DNA of 64,000 bases from Bog-257 sp963834135 (GTDB lineage Bacteria > Acidobacteriota > Terriglobia > Terriglobales > Acidobacteriaceae). Where the stretch lies: positions 1-64,000 of the forward strand of contig CAWIAN010000012.1 of the NCBI GenBank assembly GCA_963834135.1, read 5' to 3'. The notes beneath the pieces are model-generated. The model was not told where the DNA came from, made no database searches, and worked only from the letters and a program-made list of their open reading frames with translations. The position numbers and the translations under genes are program-made. Positions 47,400-55,617 of the stretch are shown one piece after another (the first letter of the stretch is position 1; each line of letters begins with the position of its first letter).

Positions 47400-47544
47400 G
47401 AATAATAGGCAGTCACCAGCGGTCAAGCGGTCACGCGCAGAAAATCTGCGAGTCCCTTCAGGACGATTCGCCTCAAGTCGGAATATCGCTCTTGCGTGCC
47501 CTGGAGGTTCGCGGCTGTTCCGGCGCATCGATCTCAAACCCGTC

Positions 47545-47690
47545 GTCGGCCGAAGCCCGGAGGGCTGGTTGCGCCGTTAGCCCAGGACGAAGCGCAGCGC
47601 AGTCCTGGGTACGCCGCATGAACGGGGACCAGAGCCGGCTTCAGCCGGCGGCACCAGTCCCTTCAGGGACGCCAGGTTCCTGTCCAGCAA
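47545..47690. repeat. Interspersed palindromic repeats (second copy of the 42800 cluster)
   Basis: ggccgaagcccggagggct, then agcccaggacgaagcg with cagtcctgggt (47579-47609), then gagccggcttcagccggcgg (47632-47651) and agtcccttcagggacg (47656-47671). Same order and spacing as at 42811-42930. Directly after comes a fragment of the cgcttcgctcaggatgtc repeat (47750-47768). Confidence 0.7.
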
Positions 47691-47838
47691 ATCGCGGTCC
47701 TTCGACGGCGCGTCCACCCGCCGCGACGGCGCGGCGGAAAAAGCGCGGACGCTTCGCTCAGGATGTCCAACTGCCATGGAATGCAAACTACAACCTTGGG
47801 AGGGAACTCTCGCGTTGGCTAACCACTAATCCTGCTAC

Positions 47839-50070
47839 TCACAACTTCTGCAATCGCTGCACATCGCGCACGCCGGGAATTTTTCTTACTCCGATCACAA
47901 TGCGGTCCAGATGCTTGAGGTCGGCGATGTCGGCGACGATCTCTACTGTCGCGGTCTCGGCTTCGGTCTTGGCTTCCATGTTGCGGATGTTGGTGTTGCT
48001 GTCGCTGATGACGGTGGCAATCTGCTTCAGCATGCCGGGACGGTTGTCGCAGGCGACGGAAAGTTTGACGGGATACCCTTCCTGGCCCTTCGGCGTCGTA
48101 CCATCTTTGCCCCACTCCACCGCGATGCTCCGCTCCTGCTCGAACATCAGGTTCACAACGTTGGTACACGATTTGGAATGCACCGCGACGCCTTTGCCGC
48201 GCGTGACGTAGCCTACGATCTCCTCGCCGCGAATCGGGTTGCAACATCGCGCGCGATAGACCATCAGGTCGTCGTGGCCTTTCACCTTGATGGCCGAGCT
48301 GTCGCCGCCGAAGACGCGCCGCACCACGCTGGTGAAGCCGCCGCCGTCGCCATCTTCGGGCGTTTGCGGTTGATGGCCTGAGAACGACTTCGCCTCTTCC
48401 GGAGGCACCAGCCGCGCCAGAATGCTGCGCGCCGAGAACTTGCCGTAGCCGATGGCTGCCAGCAGATCGTCGGGCTTGGCCAAACCGTTTTCGTTCGAGA
48501 CACGCATCAGTTCGGTGTCGCTCAGCGACTTCATCGCGATGCGATACTTGCGCGCTTCTTTCTCGATCAGCTTGCGGCCAATCTCGATGGCGCGCTCGCG
48601 CTGATGAACATTGAGCCAGTGCTTGATCTTCTGCCGCGCGCGCGACGACTTAGTGAACTGCAGCCAGTCACGGCTGGGATGATGTCCCGGCTGCGTGAGA
48701 ATCTCGACGATGTCGCCCGAGCGCAGCTTGTAACGCAGTGCTACGATGCGGCCGTTCACCTTCGCGCCCACGCAGGTGTTGCCGACTTCGGTGTGCACCG
48801 TGTAAGCGAAATCCACGGGCGTGGCGTCGCGCGAAAGCACGACGATCTTGCCCTTCGGCGTGAAGGTGTACACCTCTTCGGGGTAAAGATCGATCTTCAG
48901 CGTCGCCAGGAATTCGCCGGAGTTCTTGATGTCGCGCTGCCACTCCACCACCTGGCGCAGCCAGGCCAGCCGCTGCTCGTCGCGCGCCGACACCGGGCCG
49001 TCCTTGTACTTCCAGTGTGCGGCGATGCCCTCCTCGGCCATCTTGTGCATGTCTTCGGTGCGAATCTGCACCTCGAAGGCATGGCCCTTCTCCGAGATCA
49101 CGGTGGTGTGCAGCGACTTGTAGAAATTATTGCGCGGGATGGCGATGAAATCTTTGATGCGCCCAGGCACCGGCCGCCATTGGTTGTGAATGATGCCGAG
49201 CACGGCGTAACAATCAGTCTCTGATTGGGTGATGATGCGCAGCGCCAACATGTCGTAGATCTGGTCGACCGAGATACGCTGCCGCTGCAGCTTTTGCCAG
49301 ATGCTGTAAAGCCGCTTGATGCGCGCCTCGACGCGCGCCTGGATCTTGTTTTCCTTCAGCTTCGCTTCGATGACGCCCTGCACTTCGGCCAGGAACGCTT
49401 CGCCTTCCTTGCGGCGCGATTCGATGGCGTCTTTCACCTGGTTGTAGGAAATGGGATCGACGTACTGGAAGGCGAGGTCTTCGAGCTCACCGCGAATCTT
49501 TCCCATGCCCAGCCGGTGCGCGATGGGCGCGTAAATGTCCAGCGTCTCGCGTGCGATCTTCTGCTGACGCGCCGGCGACAGGAATTTCAGCGTGCGCATG
49601 TTGTGCAGGCGATCAGCCAGCTTGATGAGCACGACGCGAATGTCGTCCATCATGGCCAGCACCATCTTGCGCACGTTCTCGGCCTGCGCCTCTTCCGACG
49701 AGGCGAAGTCGATCTTGCTGATCTTGGTGACACCCTCGACGATGTGCGCGACCTGCTCGCCGAACTCGGCCTGAATCTCGTCGATGGTGACCGAGGTGTC
49801 TTCGACGGCGTCGTGCAGCAGCCCGGCGGTGATGGCCGTGGTGTCGAGCTGCATCTCGGCCAGGATGGTCGCCACCTGCAACGGATGCGCAAGATAAGGC
49901 TCGCCAGACTCGCGCGCCTGACCCTTGTGATGCTCCTGCGAAAATTCGTAGGCCTTTTTGATGGAAGAGAGGTCGTCGGAAGGACGGTAGGAACGAACCT
50001 TGCGCAGGAGATCGCGGAAGCGGGTGACCGTCAGAACATTGGTCGCGATCTGTTGGCGCAAAGTCGCCAT
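47839..50070 (-). CDS. rel: Bifunctional (p)ppGpp synthetase/hydrolase
   Basis: 743 residues, complete Rel/SpoT. The HD hydrolase domain (about 50-200) keeps 'AHPLQVATILAE' and the HD pair (His86, Asp87) in LLHDAVED, so hydrolase activity is expected. The synthetase domain (about 240-350) has 'PGRIKDFIAIPRNNFYKSLH', with the substrate loop present. A TGS domain (400-460) and a C-terminal ACT domain (670-743, 'NRPGMLKQIATVISD') follow. This is the main stringent-response enzyme, cytoplasmic and ribosome-associated. Starts divergent from the epimerase gene. Confidence 0.95.
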   Translation of the reverse strand: MATLRQQIATNVLTVTRFRDLLRKVRSYRPSDDLSSIKKAYEFSQEHHKGQARESGEPYLAHPLQVATILAEMQLDTTAITAGLLHDAVEDTSVTIDEIQAEFGEQVAHIVEGVTKISKIDFASSEEAQAENVRKMVLAMMDDIRVVLIKLADRLHNMRTLKFLSPARQQKIARETLDIYAPIAHRLGMGKIRGELEDLAFQYVDPISYNQVKDAIESRRKEGEAFLAEVQGVIEAKLKENKIQARVEARIKRLYSIWQKLQRQRISVDQIYDMLALRIITQSETDCYAVLGIIHNQWRPVPGRIKDFIAIPRNNFYKSLHTTVISEKGHAFEVQIRTEDMHKMAEEGIAAHWKYKDGPVSARDEQRLAWLRQVVEWQRDIKNSGEFLATLKIDLYPEEVYTFTPKGKIVVLSRDATPVDFAYTVHTEVGNTCVGAKVNGRIVALRYKLRSGDIVEILTQPGHHPSRDWLQFTKSSRARQKIKHWLNVHQRERAIEIGRKLIEKEARKYRIAMKSLSDTELMRVSNENGLAKPDDLLAAIGYGKFSARSILARLVPPEEAKSFSGHQPQTPEDGDGGGFTSVVRRVFGGDSSAIKVKGHDDLMVYRARCCNPIRGEEIVGYVTRGKGVAVHSKSCTNVVNLMFEQERSIAVEWGKDGTTPKGQEGYPVKLSVACDNRPGMLKQIATVISDSNTNIRNMEAKTEAETATVEIVADIADLKHLDRIVIGVRKIPGVRDVQRLQKL

Positions 50071-50185
50071 AACCGATTATACGCGCTCCGCCGCCGGCGC
50101 CGGTGCCCCAGGTTCTTGCCGCTCAATGTTTTTGACTCACGGTAGATGCGCTACATTCGTATGGATTCGGAAAGAGTGGCTTTCG

Positions 50186-51076
50186 ATGCGAGTACTGATC
50201 AGTGGAGCTTCGGGGTTGTTGGGGACGGCGCTGACGCGCGCGCTTCACAGCGAAGGGCACCAGACCCTGGCACTGGTGCGGCGCTCGCCTCGCGAGGACG
50301 AGGTGCAATGGGATCCGCGGCTTCCGCTCGACCCGGCGAAGCTGGAGGGTTGCGATGCGGTGGTTCACCTGGCCGGAAAGAACATCGCCGGACGCTGGAC
50401 GGAAAAGTTCAAGCAGGAAGTTCTGGAGAGTCGCGCTGTCGGCACGCGGACGCTGGCCACGGCAGCAGCAGAAAGTTTTCAGCGGACGGGGCAGCCGCGC
50501 GCTTTTGTTTCGGCCTCGGGCGTCGGCTATTACGGCAATCGCGGCGACGAAGTCCTGACCGAAGGCAGTGCAGCCGGCGAAGGATTTCTTGCCGAAGTCT
50601 GCAAGCAGTGGGAGGCCGCTACCGATCCCGCGCGCGATGCCGGCGTTCGCGTGGTGAATCTCCGCATTGGAGTGGTGCTGGCCCGCGACGGTGGAGCGCT
50701 GAAGCCGATGCTGCCGCCGTTTCGTCTCGGTCTCGGCGGACGAGTGGGGAGCGGGCGGCAATGGTGGAGTTGGGTGGCGCTCGACGACGTGATCGGCGCG
50801 ATGCTGTTAGCGCTGCAGAACGATTCGCTGCAAGGTCCGGTGAATGTGGTCGCGCCCTCTCCGGTCCGCAACGCGGAGTTCGTCAAGGCGCTGGGCAAGG
50901 AACTGCATCGGCCAACAATTTTTCCTCTGCCGGAATTTGTGATTCGCGGCGTGATGGGCGAGATGGGTGAGGAACTGTTGTTGACCTCGGCGCGAGCGGG
51001 GCCGCGGAAGTTGCAGGCCGCCGGCTACAAGTTTCGTCACGCCAATCTCGACAGCGCGTTGCACGCCGCCCTGTAG
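50186..51076 (+). CDS. NAD(P)-binding epimerase-like protein (YfcH/TIGR01777 type)
   Basis: 296 residues from ATG 50186 (MRVLISGASGLLGTALTRAL). The Rossmann motif GASGLLG, the 'VVHLAGKNIAGRWTEKFKQE' segment and 'SASGVGYYGNRGDEVLTEG' are typical of YfcH-like proteins. The closing domain (about 240-296, 'PEFVIRGVMGEMGEELLLTS') is the DUF1731-type tail. Cytoplasmic; often linked to cell division or iron-sulfur genes in other bacteria, but no such link is seen here. Confidence 0.92.
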   Translation: MRVLISGASGLLGTALTRALHSEGHQTLALVRRSPREDEVQWDPRLPLDPAKLEGCDAVVHLAGKNIAGRWTEKFKQEVLESRAVGTRTLATAAAESFQRTGQPRAFVSASGVGYYGNRGDEVLTEGSAAGEGFLAEVCKQWEAATDPARDAGVRVVNLRIGVVLARDGGALKPMLPPFRLGLGGRVGSGRQWWSWVALDDVIGAMLLALQNDSLQGPVNVVAPSPVRNAEFVKALGKELHRPTIFPLPEFVIRGVMGEMGEELLLTSARAGPRKLQAAGYKFRHANLDSALHAAL

Positions 51077-51098
51077 TAAAGATGGTCGGAGTAATTCG

Positions 51099-51275
51099 GG
51101 TGCCCATGTCTCGCGCCTTTCGAGACATGGGGATGTTGTCTGGTTAAGACAAACGGTCAGGACTTTCCGGATGAGTTTCCTTGAGAGGAACGTCAACATC
51201 CATCCGAGACGACGGGTGCCCATAAAAAGCGCGAAAAACCCCACGTCTGGAAAATCGCCAGACATGGGGCACCCG
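51099..51275. repeat. Two copies of a palindromic repeat with GGGTGCCC ends
   Basis: Copy 1: gggtgcccatgtctcgcgcc then tttcgagacatgggg (51099-51132). Copy 2: gggtgcccataaaaagcgcg and ccccacgtctgg, then gaaaatcgccagacatgggg and cacccgg (51218-51275). Arms GTCTCG/CGAGAC or GTCTGG/CCAGAC form the stems. Further copies at 53736, 54170 and 61000. Confidence 0.75.
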
Positions 51276-51308
51276 GCACCTGGAATACCACACTGTGGTA
51301 TAGAAGTG

Positions 51309-51944
51309 TCACTTCATCTTGAGCGCCTCGTTGTAATCGTTCGCCAGGCTCTGGCCCACCTGGTCCATAGCTTCCAGGTGCGCTAATGTCTGCCTCACGT
51401 CCACCCCTGCGGTTTGCGCCTGCACTTCGGTCATCTTGTCCGGATCGAAGCCCGCGATCACATAAGACTGCAGCCGCAGATATTGTCCCAGCGTCTCTTT
51501 TTGCAATTCCATCACCTCGTCCTGAACGTGATACGTCGCGGCATACTTCTGCGCCTTGTCGTAGTTCATATAGCTCAACACGCCGGTGACCGAGGCTGTC
51601 TTCCAGCTGGCATCGCTCAGCGCAGGCATGTTGTAGCCGAGGCTGATGGAATGGATGTCGTACGGCTTGCCGGCGGCATGGGCATCCAGAAACGCCAGCA
51701 CCTTGTGAAGGTTGGCTTCTTCGCCGGCAATGTCGTTATGCGAAGCCACCAACTGCTTCTGGTTGTCCTGGATCTCCTGTCGCAGGTTGGTGTTCGCCTC
51801 CTCCTGCTGATGGTGATGGTGCCAGCTCTCGGCGCCCGCCTCCAGACCCAGCGCGATCAGCAAGCCGATGGTGATGGTGAACAGGTGCAGCAGGAAGTCG
51901 CGCACACCGTGGATTTTCTCTTCAGGCGGATGGACCTCGATCAT
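51309..51944 (-). CDS. Single-pass membrane protein of unknown function
   Basis: 211 residues from ATG 51944 (MIEVHPPEEKIHGVRDFLLH). One membrane helix (LFTITIGLLIALGLEAGAE) is followed by a His-rich hinge (WHHHHQQEE) and a long helical periplasmic domain (about 50-211) with 'QEIQDNQKQLVASHNDIAGE' and 'SYMNYDKAQKYAATYHVQDE'. Proteins with this topology are common in acidobacterial genomes, but the function is not known to me. Longer upstream frames are not supported. Two bases separate it from no neighbour: it stands alone between repeats. Confidence 0.7.
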   Translation of the reverse strand: MIEVHPPEEKIHGVRDFLLHLFTITIGLLIALGLEAGAESWHHHHQQEEANTNLRQEIQDNQKQLVASHNDIAGEEANLHKVLAFLDAHAAGKPYDIHSISLGYNMPALSDASWKTASVTGVLSYMNYDKAQKYAATYHVQDEVMELQKETLGQYLRLQSYVIAGFDPDKMTEVQAQTAGVDVRQTLAHLEAMDQVGQSLANDYNEALKMK

Positions 51945-52103
51945 GATGCGTACAGAGTAAGTAGCCCGGCGCGTGCTGGCAAGATGCAGCACGGATTCCG
52001 ATGCTCGGCGGCGGACACCGCTGGCCCGCGGCGCCGATCCCGTTGTATGCTTTGGCGCGCCTCGTTCGCGCCACGGCGCCGGCCTGAGCGCAGGAGGCAT
52101 CGA

Positions 52104-52583
52104 TTGAACGCAGCCGTCAAGAAGGCGACAACGAAAGCAGCCGATCCGACAGCGCAGGTGCAAAGCTTTATCGATAAGTTCGGTCCGGAAAATCAGGCGC
52201 TGATTCGCTCGGTGCGAGCGGCGCTGCGCAAGCGGCTGCCGGGCGCCAATGAACTCGTCTACGACAACTACAACTTCTTCGTGATCGGCTACTCGCCGAC
52301 CGAGCGGCCCACCGACGCCATTCTGTCGATGGCGTGCAGCGCGAACGGCGTCGGTCTGGCGTTTCCGTATTGCGGGACTAAGCTGCCCGATCCGCATAAG
52401 GTTCTGCGCGGCTCCGGCACCAGCAACCGGTCGATTCATCTGGAGTCGGCCAAGACGCTGGCGCGTCCCGAAATAGCGGAGCTGATCGACGCAGCCGTCG
52501 CGATCTGCAAGCCGTTGCCGGAGAGTGGACGGGGGAAGGTGATCATCCGCTCCGTGTCGGCGAAGCAGCGGCCGAGGAGATAG
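52104..52583 (+). CDS. DUF1801-type protein
   Basis: 159 residues, start TTG 52104 with a perfect AGGAGG six bases upstream. The body carries 'AQVQSFIDKFGPENQALIRS', 'LPGANELVYDNYNFFVIGYS' and 'FPYCGTKLPDPHKVLRGSG', as in DUF1801 (YdhG-like) proteins, which are small cytoplasmic alpha-beta proteins of unknown function. Lys/Arg-rich at both ends. Divergent from the membrane protein at 51309-51944; the starts lie 160 bases apart. Confidence 0.82.
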   Translation: MNAAVKKATTKAADPTAQVQSFIDKFGPENQALIRSVRAALRKRLPGANELVYDNYNFFVIGYSPTERPTDAILSMACSANGVGLAFPYCGTKLPDPHKVLRGSGTSNRSIHLESAKTLARPEIAELIDAAVAICKPLPESGRGKVIIRSVSAKQRPRR

Positions 52584-52589
52584 TTGCGG

Positions 52590-52745
52590 GTTGTCAGTTG
52601 TCAGTTGTCGGTTGTCAGTTGTCGGTTGAGCCCACTGCGGGCCGGATGCAAGTGATTAGCCCAGCGCGGAAGCGCTGGGTCAGGCCATCCACAGAAGAAC
52701 CCGAGCCGGCTTCAGCCGGCGGCACCCACGCCCTTGAAGCGGCTA
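52590..52745. repeat. Simple and palindromic repeats ahead of lipB
   Basis: gttgtcagttgtcagttgtcg and related copies (52590-52626) form a short tandem array of cagttgt/cggttgt. Then agcccagcgcggaagcgctg with ggtcag (52659-52683) and gagccggcttcagccggcgg (52703-52722). No gene is seen in 52584-52911. Confidence 0.7.
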
Positions 52746-52911
52746 AGCTGGAGCACACCCACCCGGCGCTTCCCCGCTGGACCAATCACTCTGGAGGAGT
52801 TCGAATCACGTTGCTTCCTGCGCACCACCCTGATCATCCAATCTCTCGAAGAAAACATTTGTTTCCACGGCCGGGGTAAGCTAGAAGCTAAGAGCTGACG
52901 GCAAGGAGCTG

Positions 52912-53725
52912 ATGATCATCCACGTTCTCCATCTCGGCATGAGTTCCTTACGCCACGGCGCTCGACCTGCAGCGCACGCTGCTGCAACTGCGCAAGGCCA
53001 ATCGCATCGAGAACACGCTGCTGCTGCTCGAGCATCCGCCGGTCATCACGCTGGGCCGCAACGCCAAGCTCGAAAACGTACTGGCTTCGCCCGAGTTTCT
53101 TTCGCAGCGCGGCGTCGAGTTGCACGAGATCGACCGCGGCGGTGACGTCACCTTCCACGGCCCGGGGCAACTGGTCGCTTATCCTATTTTCGACCTGCGC
53201 AGTTTCGAGCCCAAGGTCGGCGCGATCGAATTCGTGCGTCGGCTGGAAGAGGTCCTGATTCGGACGTGCGGCGATTACGGCATCGGCACACAGCGCATCA
53301 AAGGCCTGACCGGCGTATGGACCTACGCCCTGCGCAACAAGCCGGAAGCGAAGATCGCGGCAATCGGTGTACACATCTCGCGCGCCGTCACCACCCACGG
53401 CTTCGCCCTGAATGTCGCGACCGAACTGGATTACTTCGACATGATCGTGCCCTGCGGCATTACCAACAAGCCGGTGACGTCGATGGAGCGAGAGTTGCAG
53501 AAGTCCTTAACTATGGATGAGGTGGCGACGGCGGCCTCGCGCAACTTCGGCCGCGTCTTCCAGTCGCAGATGCTGTGGCTGGAGTCGCTTGACGATCTGC
53601 TGGCGCAAGCTGCGCCTCCCGCACCCAAGACTCAGCCAGTCGAAGCTCCGGCGAACCAGGACGCCCCCGCCCGCGCACCGAAGGAGTTCCGCGAAATGCA
53701 CGGCGACGGCAGCGAGATGGTATAG
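52912..53725 (+). pseudogene. lipB: Octanoyltransferase LipB, frameshifted near the start
   Basis: The LipB body is complete: 'YATALDLQRTLLQLRKANRI', 'LLLLEHPPVITLGRNAKL', the 'DRGGDVTFHGPGQLVAYPIF' lipoyl-binding motif, 'GVWTYALRNKPEAKIAAIGV' with the catalytic Lys nearby, and 'YFDMIVPCGITNKPVTSM' with the catalytic Cys. But the only good start (ATG 52912, AAGGAG upstream, MIIHVLHLG) is in another frame; removing one base near 52945 joins the two as ...HLGMVPYATAL. LipB transfers octanoyl from ACP to lipoyl domains, as used by the dehydrogenase encoded next. The first in-frame start without repair is TTG 53120, which would lose the N-terminal third. Confidence 0.8.
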
Positions 53726-53735
53726 GAAGGCACAG

Positions 53736-53776
53736 CGGGTGCCCCAGGTCTCGCGGTTTTCGAGACCTCGGGATTT
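53736..53776. repeat. GGGTGCCC palindromic repeat copy
   Basis: gggtgccccaggtctcgcgg then ttttcgagacctcggg. The arms GGTCTCG/CGAGACC form the stem. Followed at 53868-53892 by a second palindrome (cccagcgcttccgcgctggg). The start codon of the next gene lies 80 bases further. Confidence 0.75.
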
Positions 53777-53973
53777 TCGCTTCCAGCAGAAGAATTCATG
53801 ATCCTTCAACCGTGAGGATCCCATCTGTCGCCCCTGATGGGACTCGAAAATCATTACAGGGCGGCTCTGACCCAGCGCTTCCGCGCTGGGCTATACAACC
53901 GATACCAATGCTTTTGAACCGCTGCCCCAACTTGCCTCTGCGGCGCGCGGCGTTTATCGTTGCTTCTGCGACT

Positions 53974-55473
53974 ATGGCTGACAAGAAGCACCGACACGCC
54001 CACGGTTCCGACAAGAAATCGAGCAAGGTTCCGGTCCACCCCAGCGCGCCAAAATCGGAGGCGCCAGGGACCAGGGTTCCGCTCGCTCCGGCGAAGTCTT
54101 CGAAGACGCCCACTCCCGACGAGCAGGCTGATGGGTCGCCCAAGCCGACCGACACCAAAATCACCCAGGTGTCGAAAATCGCGAGACCCGGGGCACCCGG
54201 CAACGGTAGTCAACAAAAAGCTAAGGCGTCGAACGAGGATTCCAGCACGACGGATTCGGTTCGCAGCTACAACATCCCCGACATGCGTCTCGAGCATCCC
54301 GAGTTCCGCATCTTCATGTCGGGCGAGGGGTCGAACATCGAGTACCGCATTGAAGGCGACCTGAGCGCAGCGGCTCCGCCGATTCGCGATTCGAAGTATC
54401 TCTCGCGCGAGCAGTGCATCGAAATTTATCGCTGGATGCTGCTAAACCGCCGCATGGAAGTCGCGCTGGAGAATCTCTACAAGCAGGGCAAGGTAGTTGG
54501 CGGCGTGTACTTCGGCCTGGGGCAGGAGGGCTGCTCGTGTGCGTCGGCTTATGCGCTGGCCGAAGACGACTGGCTGGGACCGATGATTCGCAACCAGGGC
54601 GCGATGCTGGTGCGCGGCTTCACCGCCGCCGACATCATGCGGCAATACATGGCCAAGGGCGATTCGCCGACCTGGGGTCGCGATGCCTCATCGCACTTCG
54701 GCGACTTCCAGAAGCGCAATGTGTGCGCGCCGATTTCGATGCTGGGCGAGTTGATCGGCGTAATGGCCGGCGTCTGCCTGGGAGCGCGGTTGCAGGGCAA
54801 GAACGTCGCCGCCCTGACGTACGTTGGCGACGGCGGCCAATCGACCGGCGTTACCTATGAGAGCTTGAACTTTGCTGCAGTGCAGGACCTCGGACTGGTG
54901 CTGGTGGTCGAGAACAACCTGTGGGGCTACTCGACTCCAGCTGATATGCAGTTCCGGGTGAAAGACCTGGCCGAACGCGCGATCGCCTACGGCATCCCCA
55001 GCGTGATTGTCGACGGCACCGATCCTTGCCAGGTGTATGACGCGACGCATGAGGCTTGCGAGCGCGCGTGGCGCGGCGAAGGGCCCACGATGATCGAGGC
55101 GAAGATGATGCGCATGAAGGGTCATGCCATTCACGACGCGGCGCAATATGTTCCAGCAAAGTTGTTTGAGTATTGGCGCGAGCGCGATCCCATTGCGCGC
55201 TTCGAGAAGTATCTGGTCAACGAGAAGAAGTGGCTGAGTGCCGCAGAGAACGAAAAATTGATTGAAGGTGTGGAGCGCGAGTTGGAAGCCGATCGCGACT
55301 CTGCGGTTGCGTCTCCTATGCCTGACCCTGCTACGGACAAGACGCATCAGGGGGTGTATTGCGATCCCTCGTGCCACCAGGTGAAGCCGAAGTACGGAGC
55401 GGTGGTGGCGAAGCTGCGTGAGACCGGAGCCGCGGGGCCGAAGGCAGTTGAGGCAGCTGTGCATTTGAAGTAA
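53974..55473 (+). CDS. Pyruvate or branched-chain 2-oxoacid dehydrogenase E1 component, alpha subunit
   Basis: About 499 residues from ATG 53974, although no ribosome-binding site is seen and the real start may lie elsewhere. Residues 1-100 are a low-complexity extension rich in Lys, Ser, Pro and Thr. The E1-alpha core begins near 105 ('DMRLEHPEFRIFMSGEG'). The thiamine-diphosphate motif is present (ALTYVGDGGQSTGVTYESLN ... VVENN), as are 'SREQCIEIYRWMLLNRRMEV' and 'MIEAKMMRMKGHAIHDAAQY'. It decarboxylates a 2-oxoacid and passes the acyl group to lipoyl-E2. No beta or E2 gene follows on this strand. lipB, upstream, supplies the lipoate precursor. Confidence 0.88.
   Translation: MADKKHRHAHGSDKKSSKVPVHPSAPKSEAPGTRVPLAPAKSSKTPTPDEQADGSPKPTDTKITQVSKIARPGAPGNGSQQKAKASNEDSSTTDSVRSYNIPDMRLEHPEFRIFMSGEGSNIEYRIEGDLSAAAPPIRDSKYLSREQCIEIYRWMLLNRRMEVALENLYKQGKVVGGVYFGLGQEGCSCASAYALAEDDWLGPMIRNQGAMLVRGFTAADIMRQYMAKGDSPTWGRDASSHFGDFQKRNVCAPISMLGELIGVMAGVCLGARLQGKNVAALTYVGDGGQSTGVTYESLNFAAVQDLGLVLVVENNLWGYSTPADMQFRVKDLAERAIAYGIPSVIVDGTDPCQVYDATHEACERAWRGEGPTMIEAKMMRMKGHAIHDAAQYVPAKLFEYWRERDPIARFEKYLVNEKKWLSAAENEKLIEGVERELEADRDSAVASPMPDPATDKTHQGVYCDPSCHQVKPKYGAVVAKLRETGAAGPKAVEAAVHLK
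54170..54206. repeat. GGGTGCCC-type repeat inside the E1-alpha reading frame
   Basis: caggtgtcgaaaatcgcgag then acccggggcacccgg matches the family at 51218-51275 and 61000-61043. Here it is translated as KITQVSKIARPGAPGNG in the disordered N-terminal extension of E1-alpha. It is in frame and without a stop. Confidence 0.6.
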
Positions 55474-55559
55474 CGCGCCCACCCTCTCGCCACAAGCCAC
55501 TACGCTGCCGCGTTTCGTGGTTCAGTGTGTTTTACCCACCGCCCATTCCCTCTCACAAA

Positions 55560-55600
55560 CAAAAAACCGCCGCGACGTGTTGATCGCGGCGGCTGTTTCT
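55560..55600 (-). terminator. Intrinsic terminator of the sialidase-fold gene
   Basis: Stem CCGCCGCGA / TCGCGGCGG with an 8-base loop (cgtgttga), followed on the minus strand by ttttttgtttg. It lies 20-50 bases after the stop at 55618 and between the two converging genes, so it may serve both. Confidence 0.88.
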
Positions 55601-55617
55601 GGCCGAATTAACTTCGA

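Noticed and set aside
52912..53145. TGA in the lipB frame as a second selenocysteine codon
   Set aside because: The residues upstream of that TGA in the same frame do not resemble LipB; a one-base frameshift explains the region better.
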